Numbered from the stretch's first letter, positions 1 to 8,625 are shown. The stretch: DNA of 35,275 nt from Clostridium sp. CAG:793 (GCA_000433915.1 HF993640.1:32583-67857), one strand, 5' to 3'. Numbers and translations are program-made. Notes: generated by a model not told the origin, from the letters alone.

Positions 1-1
1 C

Positions 2-30
2 GCCCCTAGTAAGCATTGCTTACCAGGGGC
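2..30 (-). terminator. GC-rich hairpin just after the 727-residue gene
   Basis: Two inverted arms, GCCCCT/AGGGGC and GTAAGC/GCTTAC, form a 12-bp stem with one mismatch and a 3-nt loop. The hairpin starts nine bases after the stop codon of the minus-strand gene ending at 39. It is strikingly GC-rich for this DNA. The U-run expected on the minus strand would lie outside the window, so the terminator call rests on stem strength and position. Confidence 0.6.
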
Positions 31-38
31 ATTCTTAT

Positions 39-2222
39 TTACTCTAATTCAATTATATTTAACTTCTTTATTTTTATAGAAAACTCGTCATTTTCTTCTA
101 CAATATTAATATTACTACATTTCTGTTTTTTCTCTTCATCCTTTATAATAACAAGTGTCGATACATTCATACCAACTGGCAATGTTTTATTATAATTGTC
201 ATAGAAAATAATATTACTTGCATATATAATATGCTCATCTTTTCTAATATTTCTTTTTACTATTGTATCTCCACTTTGAGCAATATTAATTATATTATCA
301 GGATTAATATCAGCAATAATATAGTCATTTTCTTTTGTTTCTTTGCTTTTTAAATAATATACTGGAAAATCTGTAATAGCTACAATTTTATTATAAGACT
401 CATTTAATAATCTAGCGTAGTCCTCTATTGTATTTCTATAGTCTTCAATAGTCGTTTGAGAATTAATTCTTAATATAGAATATATATTTCTCTTATTTTC
501 CCTATGTTGTTTGTTATTTAGTTTTTTTACTACTGTATAATCATCCTTTATCTCACCAAAAATTTCAGTTTTTATATCACCTGTATATTCATCTTGCAAT
601 CTTTTTAAATCTTGTTTTAGTAATTCTTCTTTATTATCTATAACGCTATTTATAGAATTTACAACTTGAAGACTAGCACATATACTATTGCACTCATCAT
701 TCGATAGCTTCTGTCTTTGAAGTCTATCAGCTTTTTCTCCTAATTCAATAATGTCTTCATCATAATTAAAAACAGCCTTTATTTTCTGGTCCTTTTGTAT
801 AGTCTCTCCTTCTTTTAGAGCTGGCAATTCATCTTTATTAGTAAACTTCCAAAATTCAAATATACTTTTTTTATGTTCTTCTATTTCCTCTATATATTTA
901 TCAGCATTATGTACTTTTAGTTTCATATTTTTATGTTTTAGTATTGCAGCATTAAGATCAGACTGTGAATTTATATATTCTTCTTCTGCACTGTTAGTCT
1001 CACTACATGCTTTCATTAAATCTGAAATTGTATATGCACTAGTTGTTGGTTTATACGCACTTATAGAATTATTTAAAGTCTTTTCTACTTTTTTTTCTAG
1101 CTCTTGTTTGCCATCATCTTTTGCTGGCTTTTTCTTAGATTTAAAGCTCTTTTTCTCATGTTTAGTATCTGTAAAATAATATCGTAACTTTTTGAAAAAA
1201 CTCTTTCTGCAATTCAAGAACATTGCTATTTGCTTTTCTTGATTTAAATAAATCTCATTTAATTTACTTATTTCTTCACGCTCTTTAAGCAATTTTTCTT
1301 TATTTTCATTTGTCTTTTCTATTAATTTATCATGATCATCATTCATTTTGCCAGTTTGTTCTTTTATGAAATTAGCTAGATCAGCTGTTTTTATTTCTTT
1401 TCCATCAAATAAAAAGACTATTTCTCCTTCTTCGTTTACAATTGGTTCAAAACTATATCTATAATTTGATTCTGTTGTAATTATAAATAATGCTTTTAAT
1501 AAAGTAAAAAAACTCTCCGCTTCATTTTTATTAGCTATTTTTATTCTATATTTGCTATTAAATTTTCCCTTTTCTTTAACATTTCCAATAATATAAATTT
1601 CATTTTCTACTTCATATACATTTGGCCAATCTTTAGTAAATAGCCACATATAATTTTCTATATCATTTATTTCTTTTATATAAAATAATTTTTCAGAATA
1701 ATCACCTTTACATATTGGCACATATATTGATTCATCACTATTTTCCAACTTCTTTTTTATTAAATAAAATAATGCTGAATTTTCTCCTTCTCTTGCTGGA
1801 AATAGCATAAAATATCTATTTTCTTCTTTTGAATAATATATCTGCCATAAATAATTTTTATCATATTTTATAAAGTATGGTATTTTGTCAGTATATTCAT
1901 TCTGCATTTTTTCAATTTCTTTAACCCCATTTACACGAGCTTGATCTATAATGTTCATAAATTCATGGCCATTTTCTTTAATATATTGATTTATTGGCTT
2001 AGCATTATCATATCTTTCCTGTATATCAGTTGTCCTATCAGAGTCACTTATCAGTATGTCTATATCTTTAATTTTTACTTTCTTGTATATCTTGTACAAA
2101 GCACTATTATCATAAGATCTTGATATATTAAAAAGTGGCTTATTAGCTTCCAATAGCTCATTTTCTACAAGTCCGTCCCATCCAATATATTTTAAAACAT
2201 CATTATCCATAACATCAGACAA
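39..2222 (-). CDS. Unknown 727-residue soluble coiled-coil protein, partner of ThrRS-like gene
   Basis: I do not recognise the family. No signal peptide or membrane segment is visible, so it is probably cytoplasmic. Residues about 110-290 look like a folded alpha/beta domain rich in Tyr, Phe and Trp (for example ENYMWLFTKDWP near 189-200). Residues about 290-345 are strongly charged and helical, likely coiled coil, followed by a Lys-rich stretch (353-380). Residues about 405-610 are again helical and charged. A compact C-terminal domain (about 612-727) contains NIIFYDNYNKTLPVGM around 670-685. The start is TTG, seven bases after an AGGAGA ribosome site; an ATG four codons later is less well spaced. 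It begins 18 bases after the ThrRS-like gene and ends at a hairpin, so the two form an operon. Function unknown; a shared role with the synthetase-like protein is inferred from the pairing only. Confidence 0.85.
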   Translation of the reverse strand: MSDVMDNDVLKYIGWDGLVENELLEANKPLFNISRSYDNSALYKIYKKVKIKDIDILISDSDRTTDIQERYDNAKPINQYIKENGHEFMNIIDQARVNGVKEIEKMQNEYTDKIPYFIKYDKNYLWQIYYSKEENRYFMLFPAREGENSALFYLIKKKLENSDESIYVPICKGDYSEKLFYIKEINDIENYMWLFTKDWPNVYEVENEIYIIGNVKEKGKFNSKYRIKIANKNEAESFFTLLKALFIITTESNYRYSFEPIVNEEGEIVFLFDGKEIKTADLANFIKEQTGKMNDDHDKLIEKTNENKEKLLKEREEISKLNEIYLNQEKQIAMFLNCRKSFFKKLRYYFTDTKHEKKSFKSKKKPAKDDGKQELEKKVEKTLNNSISAYKPTTSAYTISDLMKACSETNSAEEEYINSQSDLNAAILKHKNMKLKVHNADKYIEEIEEHKKSIFEFWKFTNKDELPALKEGETIQKDQKIKAVFNYDEDIIELGEKADRLQRQKLSNDECNSICASLQVVNSINSVIDNKEELLKQDLKRLQDEYTGDIKTEIFGEIKDDYTVVKKLNNKQHRENKRNIYSILRINSQTTIEDYRNTIEDYARLLNESYNKIVAITDFPVYYLKSKETKENDYIIADINPDNIINIAQSGDTIVKRNIRKDEHIIYASNIIFYDNYNKTLPVGMNVSTLVIIKDEEKKQKCSNINIVEENDEFSIKIKKLNIIELE

Positions 2223-2240
2223 ATTATACTCTCCTTTCTG

Positions 2241-3425
2241 CTATTTCATCGCACTTTTGTTTTTTATTTCATTAATTAAATCATCTAATTCCATTTCTCT
2301 TGTTCCAACATTTGACCTTACTTCTATACTTTTATCATTATATTGTTTTTTTCCTATCTTTACTATGTATGGAACTTTTAAGTCAACTGCTCTGTATTCT
2401 TTACTTTGTATATTATTATCTGATTTATCTTCCTCTACTCTAATGTTTTCCCTAATCATTCTGTCTTTTATTTCTTTTACATAGTCATCAAATTCTTCTC
2501 CTGCTGAAATTATCTGAACTTGTACAGGAGCAATCCACAATGGAAATTCTCCTTGATATTTTTCAATTAATATTTCAAGCAATCTCTCATAACTTCCTAT
2601 CGAAGTTCTATGAATATATATAGGAAATACTTCCTCATTTTCACTATTTACATATTTTAAATCAAATCTATGAACAATTTCAAAATCTATCTGCACACGT
2701 GAAAGCTCTTGCCTTCCAATGTAAGCTACTATTGATGGGCCATACATTCGTGCATTATCATCTTCTGTATATTCTATTTTCATATCTTCAAGAGCTTTTT
2801 TCATTGAACTTACTGCATAATCCCATTCATTAATTGTTCCAATATAGTCTTCTTTTCTAGTATTATCCCAATTAGATATAGCATATCGTACTTCTAAGCC
2901 AAGATTATCTATACATTTCTTTTGCAAATTTAATGATTCTTTTATCTGCTTTGTTAGTCCCTCATGTGTTGTAAATATGCTTGCATCTGACATTGTTATT
3001 TGTCTTGTTCTGCCTATTCCTTTTATGTCTCTTTCGTTTCTAAATACTGTTGAAGTCTCACTAAATTTTACAGGAAGTTCTTTATAGCTATGCTGTTTTA
3101 GGCTATATACACTACAATGAAATGGCATAGAATATGGTCTAAGTACTATTGAATTATCTTCTTCATCTTGAGATTTTATAATAAACATCTCATCCTTTTG
3201 ACTCTCTAATCTATCTTCAATTCTATATATTTCTGCTCTTGATACACTTGGTGTTCGTAATATACTATATCCAGCTTTTTCTTCTTCTGATTCAATATAA
3301 TCTCTAATTATTTTTACTATTTTAGCTCCTCGTGGTAAAAAAATTGGAAATCCTTTACCTATATAACTAACTGAATTGTATAATTCTAATTCTTTTCCAA
3401 GTTTATTAATATCATTTGTGTTCAT
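2241..3425 (-). CDS. Threonyl-tRNA synthetase-like paralogue without editing domain and zinc site
   Basis: The 394 residues align along their length with the catalytic core and anticodon-binding domain of the full ThrRS encoded next door (3596-5524). The TGS and editing domains are absent. Class II motifs remain: motif 2 Arg129 in FRNE, motif 3 Arg281 after IHRTSIGSYE, and the VQIDF strand. Two of the three catalytic zinc ligands of ThrRS are replaced: the Cys of MNCPHH is Met100 (YSMPFH) and the His of NDAHLF is Ser149 (SDASIF). The third, His272, stays. The Lys of YGPKLD is Ser (YGPSIV). In ThrRS the zinc selects threonine, so this protein probably does not charge tRNA-Thr. It could activate another amino acid, charge a non-tRNA acceptor, or act as a sensor. 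Unlike thrS it has no T-box leader. Its ATG lacks a clear SD site. It shares an operon with the 727-residue gene. Confidence 0.88.
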   Translation of the reverse strand: MNTNDINKLGKELELYNSVSYIGKGFPIFLPRGAKIVKIIRDYIESEEEKAGYSILRTPSVSRAEIYRIEDRLESQKDEMFIIKSQDEEDNSIVLRPYSMPFHCSVYSLKQHSYKELPVKFSETSTVFRNERDIKGIGRTRQITMSDASIFTTHEGLTKQIKESLNLQKKCIDNLGLEVRYAISNWDNTRKEDYIGTINEWDYAVSSMKKALEDMKIEYTEDDNARMYGPSIVAYIGRQELSRVQIDFEIVHRFDLKYVNSENEEVFPIYIHRTSIGSYERLLEILIEKYQGEFPLWIAPVQVQIISAGEEFDDYVKEIKDRMIRENIRVEEDKSDNNIQSKEYRAVDLKVPYIVKIGKKQYNDKSIEVRSNVGTREMELDDLINEIKNKSAMK

Positions 3426-3484
3426 ATTTTTCTCATATAATCAATTTTATTGACTAATCCTTCCTAAGAATTTATTATGTATGT

Positions 3485-3513
3485 ATTATATCATAAAGTT
3501 AATAATATAACAT
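3485..3513 (-). promoter_or_regulatory. Likely extended -10 promoter for the ThrRS-like operon
   Basis: On the minus strand TATAAT occupies 3490-3485 and is preceded by TGA, giving an extended -10 (TGnTATAAT). Seventeen bases upstream is ATGTTA (3513-3508), a poor -35. It sits about 60 bases before the ATG at 3425 and after the thrS terminator, which supports independent transcription of the ThrRS-like unit. Confidence 0.5.
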
Positions 3514-3552
3514 ACAAATTTATAATTTTTATTAATACTTTACATATATTAT

Positions 3553-3591
3553 AAAAAAATGTAAACACATTTTTCGTGTCTACATTTTTTT
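3553..3591 (-). terminator. Intrinsic terminator of thrS
   Basis: The arms AAAAAAATGTAAACAC and GTGTCTACATTTTTTT pair along 16 bp with one G-U, closing a 7-nt loop. On the minus strand the stem ends in a run of U residues. It starts within five bases of the thrS stop codon. Confidence 0.8.
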
Positions 3592-3595
3592 CATT

Positions 3596-5524
3596 TTATT
3601 TATAATTTTTTACTTTTTCAACTACGTCTTCAATAAATTGGTCTGCAGGTATAGCTCCTAAATCTCCTTCTTTTCTATCTCTTACAGATACTGTATTGTC
3701 TTGAACTTCTTTATCTCCAACAATTAGCATATATGGAACTTTTGATAATTGAGCTTCACGTATCTTGTAGCCTGTTTTTTCATTTCTGTCATCTACATCT
3801 ACTCTGATTCCTTTTGCTCTCATTTCATCAGCTAATTTATGTGCATATTCAGCATGTTTATCTGTAATAGGTAATATCTTTACTTGAACTGGTGATAGCC
3901 AAACTGGGAATGCACCTTTTGTCTCTTCAATTAAGAATGCCATAAATCTATCAAGTGTTCCTAATATTGCTCTATGAATTACAACTGGTCTATGTTCTTT
4001 ACCATCTTCACCAATGTATACTAATTGAAATCTTTCTGGTAATGCAAAATCTAATTGACATGTTGATACTGTTACATCATGTCCAAGAGCTGATTTTATC
4101 TGTACATCTAGCTTTGGTCCGTAGAAAGCAGCTTCTCCTTCTGCCTCATAGAAATCTAGTCCTAATTCAGTTAAAATTTCTCTTAATTGGCTCTCTGCTG
4201 TATCCCACATTTCATCATTATCAATATATTTTACTTTATCATTCTTATCTCTTAAAGATAATCTAAATTTATAGTCTTTAAATCCAAAGTCTTCATATAC
4301 TGATAAGATTAGCTTAACTACTTGTCCTATCTCTGACTTTATTTGATCAGGTCTTACAAATAGATGTGCATCGTTTTGGCACATTTCACGAACTCTCTCT
4401 AATCCGCATACTGCACCACTATTCTCATATCTAAAGTCATGAGCTAATTCACCTATTCTAACAGGTAAATCTTTATATGAATGTAATTTGTTTTTGTATA
4501 TTAACATATGATGAGGACAGTTCATTGGTCTTAAAACCATTTCTTCATTGTCCATTTTCATTACAGGGAACATATCATCCTTATAATGATCCCAGTGTCC
4601 ACTGATTTTGTAAAGTGCTGTATTAGCTAAACATGGTGTATATACATGTTTATATCCTAAAGCTATTTCTTTATCTTGAATATATCTTTCAAGAAGCCTT
4701 CTTACTGTTGCTCCATCTGGTAAATACATTGGTAATCCAGATCCTACAAGTTCATGAGTCATAAATAAGTTTAGGTCTTTTCCTATTTTTCTATGATCTC
4801 TTTGCTTTGCTTCTTCAAGCATATTTAAGTATTCTTCAAGTTCACTATTTTTAGGGAATGAAATTGCATATATTCTTTGTAACATCTTATTATGTTCATT
4901 TCCTCTCCAATAAGCTCCTGAATTTGTAAGCAATTTTACAGCTTTTACTTTTCCAGTACTCATTAAATGAGGTCCTGCACATAAATCTGTAAAGTCTCCT
5001 TGTTTGTAGAAAGATATTTCTTCTCCATCAGCTAAATCATTGATAAGTTCTTGTTTATATGGTTGATCTTTCATTAATTCTAAAGCTTCTTTTTTTGGTA
5101 AAGTAAATCTTTCAATAGGAATGTCTTCTTTTATAATTTTCTTCATTTCCTCTTCAATTTTTGCTTTATCTTCATCATTAAATGTTTCTGATGTATCAAA
5201 GTCATAATAGAATCCACCATCATCTATTGCTGGTCCAATTGCAAATTTTGTGTCTGGGAATAATCTTTGAACAGCTTGTGCCATTATATGAGATGATGTA
5301 TGCCAATATGCTTTCTTTCCTTCAATATCATCTGAATTAAATGTAAGAATTTCAAGCTTGCAATCTTCCCAAATTCCAGTTCTTAAGTCTACAACTTGGT
5401 CATTAATTCTAGCACACGTTGCCATTCTGGCTAATCCTTCGCTGATTGATTTTGCTAAATCAATTACACTTGTTCCTTGTTCTACTTCTTTAATAGAACC
5501 ATCTTTTAAAGTTACTTTTATCAT
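3596..5524 (-). CDS. thrS: Threonyl-tRNA synthetase
   Basis: Charges tRNA-Thr with threonine using ATP. At 642 residues it has the full bacterial layout: TGS domain (1-62), editing domain with HTSSH (His75, His79) and CAGPH (Cys182, His186), class II catalytic core (about 245-535), and a C-terminal anticodon-binding domain. The zinc ligands are Cys336 in MNCPHH, His387 in NDAHLF and His517 in VVIHR. Motif 2 is FRYE and motif 3 contains RAILGTLDRF. The ATG follows an AAAGGA ribosome site. A threonine T-box lies directly upstream and a terminator directly downstream, so it is a single-gene unit controlled by tRNA charging. It makes a useful reference for the degenerate paralogue next to it. Confidence 0.98.
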   Translation of the reverse strand: MIKVTLKDGSIKEVEQGTSVIDLAKSISEGLARMATCARINDQVVDLRTGIWEDCKLEILTFNSDDIEGKKAYWHTSSHIMAQAVQRLFPDTKFAIGPAIDDGGFYYDFDTSETFNDEDKAKIEEEMKKIIKEDIPIERFTLPKKEALELMKDQPYKQELINDLADGEEISFYKQGDFTDLCAGPHLMSTGKVKAVKLLTNSGAYWRGNEHNKMLQRIYAISFPKNSELEEYLNMLEEAKQRDHRKIGKDLNLFMTHELVGSGLPMYLPDGATVRRLLERYIQDKEIALGYKHVYTPCLANTALYKISGHWDHYKDDMFPVMKMDNEEMVLRPMNCPHHMLIYKNKLHSYKDLPVRIGELAHDFRYENSGAVCGLERVREMCQNDAHLFVRPDQIKSEIGQVVKLILSVYEDFGFKDYKFRLSLRDKNDKVKYIDNDEMWDTAESQLREILTELGLDFYEAEGEAAFYGPKLDVQIKSALGHDVTVSTCQLDFALPERFQLVYIGEDGKEHRPVVIHRAILGTLDRFMAFLIEETKGAFPVWLSPVQVKILPITDKHAEYAHKLADEMRAKGIRVDVDDRNEKTGYKIREAQLSKVPYMLIVGDKEVQDNTVSVRDRKEGDLGAIPADQFIEDVVEKVKNYK

Positions 5525-5565
5525 AATAAATCCTTTCTTTGCTTTAAGGCTTTTTATAAAAATAC

Positions 5566-5800
5566 AAAAAGCCCCAAAGCATATATCAAAATATGCTCTG
5601 GGGTACTATATCTAGCACGGTTCCACCCGGATATTTCACTTAATTTATTAGCCTATAACGCAGCCTACGCGACTAGCTTATTCACTAGCACTATCAGAAG
5701 GTAGTTTTTCAAAAATGTTTACTTAAGCTAACTTCCAGCCATGATTAGCTCTCTCTTTAAGCAACCTCTAATTTACTTTGTCTTCCATAAGTTTTATTTG
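5566..5800 (-). promoter_or_regulatory. T-box riboswitch of thrS (threonine)
   Basis: The minus strand carries the T-box core GGGTGGAACCGTGC (5628-5615) followed by a terminator hairpin, arms at 5604-5591 and 5584-5571, then a U-run. Uncharged tRNA-Thr binding should favour the antiterminator made by the T-box core. Upstream, the Stem I region (about 5790-5690) includes an AGCTAA/TTAGCT helix around 5745-5725. Two adjacent triplets, ACT (5705-5703) and ACC (5702-5700), are specifier candidates and both encode threonine. The exact specifier is not settled by eye. Confidence 0.92.
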
Positions 5801-5812
5801 TAACTGAATATT

Positions 5813-5840
5813 ATTATAACACGTTTAGTTCATTTGTCAA
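5813..5840 (-). promoter_or_regulatory. Consensus sigma-A promoter of thrS T-box transcript
   Basis: On the minus strand TTGACA (5840-5835) is followed by 16 bases and TATAAT (5818-5813). Both hexamers match consensus. The start point would fall near 5806, just before the T-box Stem I, giving a leader of about 280 bases ahead of thrS. Confidence 0.85.
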
Positions 5841-5905
5841 CTAGTTTTTATAACTCTACAATTTAATTTCTAATATTTTTCATATTTATATTAATACTAC
5901 TAAAT

Positions 5906-7345
5906 TTATTCTATATCAAGTTCTATTTGGGCTTTATCTGTCGTAGAAAGTTCAAAGTTTTCAGTATACTCCATAATATATTTTAGTTCCTCTGTATTAT
6001 AATCATAGTAATAATATTCTTCTATATTTTTTATGTTATCGTTAAATTTAAGTATATTATCTGAAGATTCTGACAATTTTATAGATTTAATATTGTCGCA
6101 TTTTAATTTATTGCTCAAAATCTGTGTTTTTTGATTATTAAATTTATCAACTTTATCTTTAATATATGTTTCATCCAATCTATTAACTTTTTCTATGTTT
6201 TCATTCTTTATTCCTGCTACAGTTATATCATTAACAACATTTCTATTTGTTTTTATAAAATATACTTTATTAGTTCTTATTTTATCATTTATATATCTAG
6301 TAAAGTATATATATGAGACACCATTTTCTTTATTTACGCAATTACTAGAAACCTTATATTCATCTATATTAAAATCATCATCTTGAGTTTTTATTGTTTC
6401 AATTATTTCTTTATACTTATTTTCACATTTGCTTAACGCTTTTTCATCATCGCTATTTTTTTCATCAATTATAATCTCTATATCTTGTTCTGGCACCACC
6501 AAAGATTTATATTCATTTTCATATTTTTTCTCAGACATGCTTGCATATCTAGTAACAGGAACTACTCTTGAATTTATATCCCCTTCAGCCATTGAACACT
6601 TACTTAAATCGGAATTTGGATATTGAGTACAAGCATAAGCATTCGCTCCATCTATAGTATATCCATTTACAATTGCTTGATTAAATGCATTTAGCCAATT
6701 AGGTCCATCACCAAACCTTGATGAAATTAATTTTCTAAATCCAAGCGCGGCATTAGCACCTCTCTCAACTGCCCTAATTGGTAAATTTGTTGAATAAGGA
6801 TTTTCAGAAGTATTAGGCCATGCACCAGTACTACATCCAACAAACAAAATTAGTCTAGATCCTGACATGTTAGTACTTTGTAAACCCGCAACAGTAAACT
6901 CTCCATCTTCTGAAACTGTTGAATCATATCCAGCAGTTATTCCTGTTCTATTTTTCGCTGTGTCACTTGATGCACTTAATATACTAATTGGATTTGCATG
7001 TCCATTTATAAAGAATATATAACTTCCAATTCTTCTCTGTCCTTTTGGATTGTTTCCTCTCATATATGTATAATCAGCTTCAGTATTATAATACGACGAA
7101 ATTCCAGAAATTTGTGAATATTTATTTGCGGCATTATAAACATTAGTTCTAAAATTATCGTCATAATGATGTGGCGTTTTCCAAATCGAACCCACACTAT
7201 ATGCATATTGCGAACTGCTATAGACTGTATTATATATATTAATATCACTTTCCACTTTATGTTCAGCAGCCATACACAAACTATAATTATTTTCCAATAC
7301 AATAATTACTATTAATAGCAAAACTCTTTTTAAAAACTTTTTCAT
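5906..7345 (-). CDS. Secreted caspase/CHAT-like (clan CD) cysteine peptidase candidate
   Basis: The 479 residues start with a signal peptide (MKKFLKRVLLLIVIIVL, cleavage likely near Ala26-Ala27). The central part shows the clan CD pattern: a hydrophobic strand with a candidate catalytic His (YIFFINGHANP, His116), then a second strand with a candidate Cys (ILFVGCSTG, Cys171), then RAVERGANAALGF at 191-203, like the element after the Cys in CHAT proteases. The C-terminal 200 residues are charged, have no known match to me, and end without a sorting signal. It follows the small membrane protein gene by 26 bases behind one promoter, so the two likely work together, perhaps as enzyme and inhibitor or anchor (inference). 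I see no target. A clostripain- or gingipain-type relative is possible. Confidence 0.75.
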   Translation of the reverse strand: MKKFLKRVLLLIVIIVLENNYSLCMAAEHKVESDINIYNTVYSSSQYAYSVGSIWKTPHHYDDNFRTNVYNAANKYSQISGISSYYNTEADYTYMRGNNPKGQRRIGSYIFFINGHANPISILSASSDTAKNRTGITAGYDSTVSEDGEFTVAGLQSTNMSGSRLILFVGCSTGAWPNTSENPYSTNLPIRAVERGANAALGFRKLISSRFGDGPNWLNAFNQAIVNGYTIDGANAYACTQYPNSDLSKCSMAEGDINSRVVPVTRYASMSEKKYENEYKSLVVPEQDIEIIIDEKNSDDEKALSKCENKYKEIIETIKTQDDDFNIDEYKVSSNCVNKENGVSYIYFTRYINDKIRTNKVYFIKTNRNVVNDITVAGIKNENIEKVNRLDETYIKDKVDKFNNQKTQILSNKLKCDNIKSIKLSESSDNILKFNDNIKNIEEYYYYDYNTEELKYIMEYTENFELSTTDKAQIELDIE

Positions 7346-7371
7346 ATTTTTACTCCCCTTAATATAACTTA

Positions 7372-7776
7372 TTAATATTTATTTAGTATGTTTAATATTT
7401 TCTTTGCATCTTCATCACTTAAATATCCTTCTCCATTCTCTCCTTTAGTTACAGTTTTGCCTTGATTCTTAAAGCAATAATTTTCATCATTCATAGTTAT
7501 AATAAATGAAATCATACCATCAGACGATGGTTTATCAAATTTTAAATTTGATAAAATATTTTTTATTATATTTACGTCCTCTTTTTTTGTTATTTGTAAT
7601 ATCTTTCCATTATAGTTTAAACTAATAATTTCATTTGCACCTTGCATATTATTCAGCATTACATCATTAGTATTATCTTGTTTTATTTTCCTCCTTTCTT
7701 TAGTATTTATTATAACTATAATTGTAATTAAACTTACAACTATCATTATAGTTATAATAGCATAATTTTTTTTCAT
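7372..7776 (-). CDS. Small membrane-anchored protein of unknown function
   Basis: I do not recognise the family. The 134-residue product has one N-terminal hydrophobic segment (about residues 5-24) directly after MKKNY and before KERRK, so it is either a signal anchor or an uncleaved export signal; no lipobox is present. The outside part (about 100 residues) contains LQITKKEDVNIIKNIL and a C-terminal helix LSDEDAKKILNIL. I placed the start at the ATG at 7776 because AAAGGAGG ends just before it; a GTG at 7791 lies upstream of that site. It is the first gene of a two-gene unit with the secreted CHAT-like protein, so a role as its regulator, inhibitor or chaperone is possible but unproven. Confidence 0.75.
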   Translation of the reverse strand: MKKNYAIITIMIVVSLITIIVIINTKERRKIKQDNTNDVMLNNMQGANEIISLNYNGKILQITKKEDVNIIKNILSNLKFDKPSSDGMISFIITMNDENYCFKNQGKTVTKGENGEGYLSDEDAKKILNILNKY

Positions 7777-7837
7777 AATTCCTCCTTTCACATTTCTTTT
7801 TTATTTTTGTTACTTCATAATGTAAATCTATACTAAA

Positions 7838-7866
7838 ATCATATTATTAATTTTAAAGAAAGTCAA
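7838..7866 (-). promoter_or_regulatory. Sigma-A promoter of the CHAT-like operon
   Basis: TTGACT (7866-7861) and TATGAT (7843-7838) on the minus strand are separated by exactly 17 bases, about 60 bases before the ATG at 7776. A second TTGACT copy lies at 7899-7894 without a matching -10. Confidence 0.72.
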
Positions 7867-7973
7867 TACGTTTTAACATTTATTTGCAAAAATAATGTAA
7901 GTTAGTCAATAATATGTCACAAATTATTAAAAATAAATACTTTGAGCACTTATATTGTAAATGATGTTTCTCC

Positions 7974-8457
7974 TTAACTTTTATATTCTCTATGAATCAC
8001 CTCGAGTCCACCCCCTAGCGATCTCATTGAAAAATCATCATATTCTTTCCTTTGATTTTTTAAATCCTCCAATCTATAAAATAACCTTTTATAATAAAAT
8101 CTTTATTATGGCTTCTTTCTACTCTTCAATTTTACTTGGTACCTTTTTGTATATTTCTAATCTTTGGATTGTTCAATATAATCCCTGTATTGTTCTGTTG
8201 TGTCCTGCTTTAATTTCATACATAATGCTACTACTAATCCCGTATCTTCATTGTTCATTTTATATCTTTTCTTTCTCTACATGTTGATTTTGGTGCGTCT
8301 TGATTTATATTTTAAATTTTTTATATTTTTCTCTCCATTTGTATATTATTTTTTTGCATTTTCCAAATTTATATGATGTTTTTGTGTTTCTATACTTTTC
8401 CAAAAATTTTGCTACTGACTTTTTATATTTTAATCTATCTGTGATATTATTACCCAT
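7974..8457 (-). pseudogene. Remnant of integrase-type transposase with catalytic core deleted
   Basis: Translating the minus strand in several frames recovers a broken transposase. The N-terminal helix-turn-helix starts at ATG 8457 (MGNNITDRLKYKKSVAKF, then IIYKWREKY). Other frames give LKYKSRRTK, THQNQHVEKEKI, DTGLVV, AGHNRTIQGLY and RLEIYKKVPSKIEE. The sequence then jumps to a typical C-terminal tail, RFYYKRLFYRLEDLKNQ, EYDDFSMRSLGG and EVIHREYKS, ending at 7974. The middle with the DDE residues is missing, and stops and frameshifts break the rest. The order matches the IS3/IS481-like transposases common in Firmicutes. Degenerate ends may lie near 8500-8473 and 7937-7915, which share a TTTAyTTTT pattern in inverted orientation, weakly. 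Nothing else is visible in the gene-free stretch 7867-8593. Confidence 0.85.
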
Positions 8458-8593
8458 AAGAAAGCACCTCTAATATGTTTACTTTTGGTCTTTTAAACAA
8501 TATCATGTTTGTGCTCTCTTTTCAGTATTTTGTTTTCAATGTATTTATGGCATATCTATTTTAAACCTATACTTTAACATTTTTTACAAAAAT

Positions 8594-8625
8594 ATTAGCA
8601 CTAAATTTAAAAATTTAGTGCTAAT
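8594..8625. terminator. Terminator after pgi, 15-bp perfect stem
   Basis: ATTAGCACTAAATTT and its exact complement form a 15-bp perfect stem with a 2-nt loop (longer if the A-T closing pairs open). On the minus strand it is followed by ATTTTTG, which fits termination of the cps-pgi run. It also separates that run from the transposase remnant. It may work in both directions. Confidence 0.72.

Noticed and set aside
7961..8287. Plus-strand reading frame of 108 codons in the gap before pgi
   Set aside because: It is antisense to the broken transposase, whose segments are readable in order on the minus strand. No ribosome site precedes it.
8594..8625. CIRCE-like heat-shock operator
   Set aside because: TTAGCACT resembles a CIRCE half-site, but CIRCE has a 9-bp spacer and GAGTGCTAA. 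Here the arms nearly touch and lie after a gene end, so it is a terminator.
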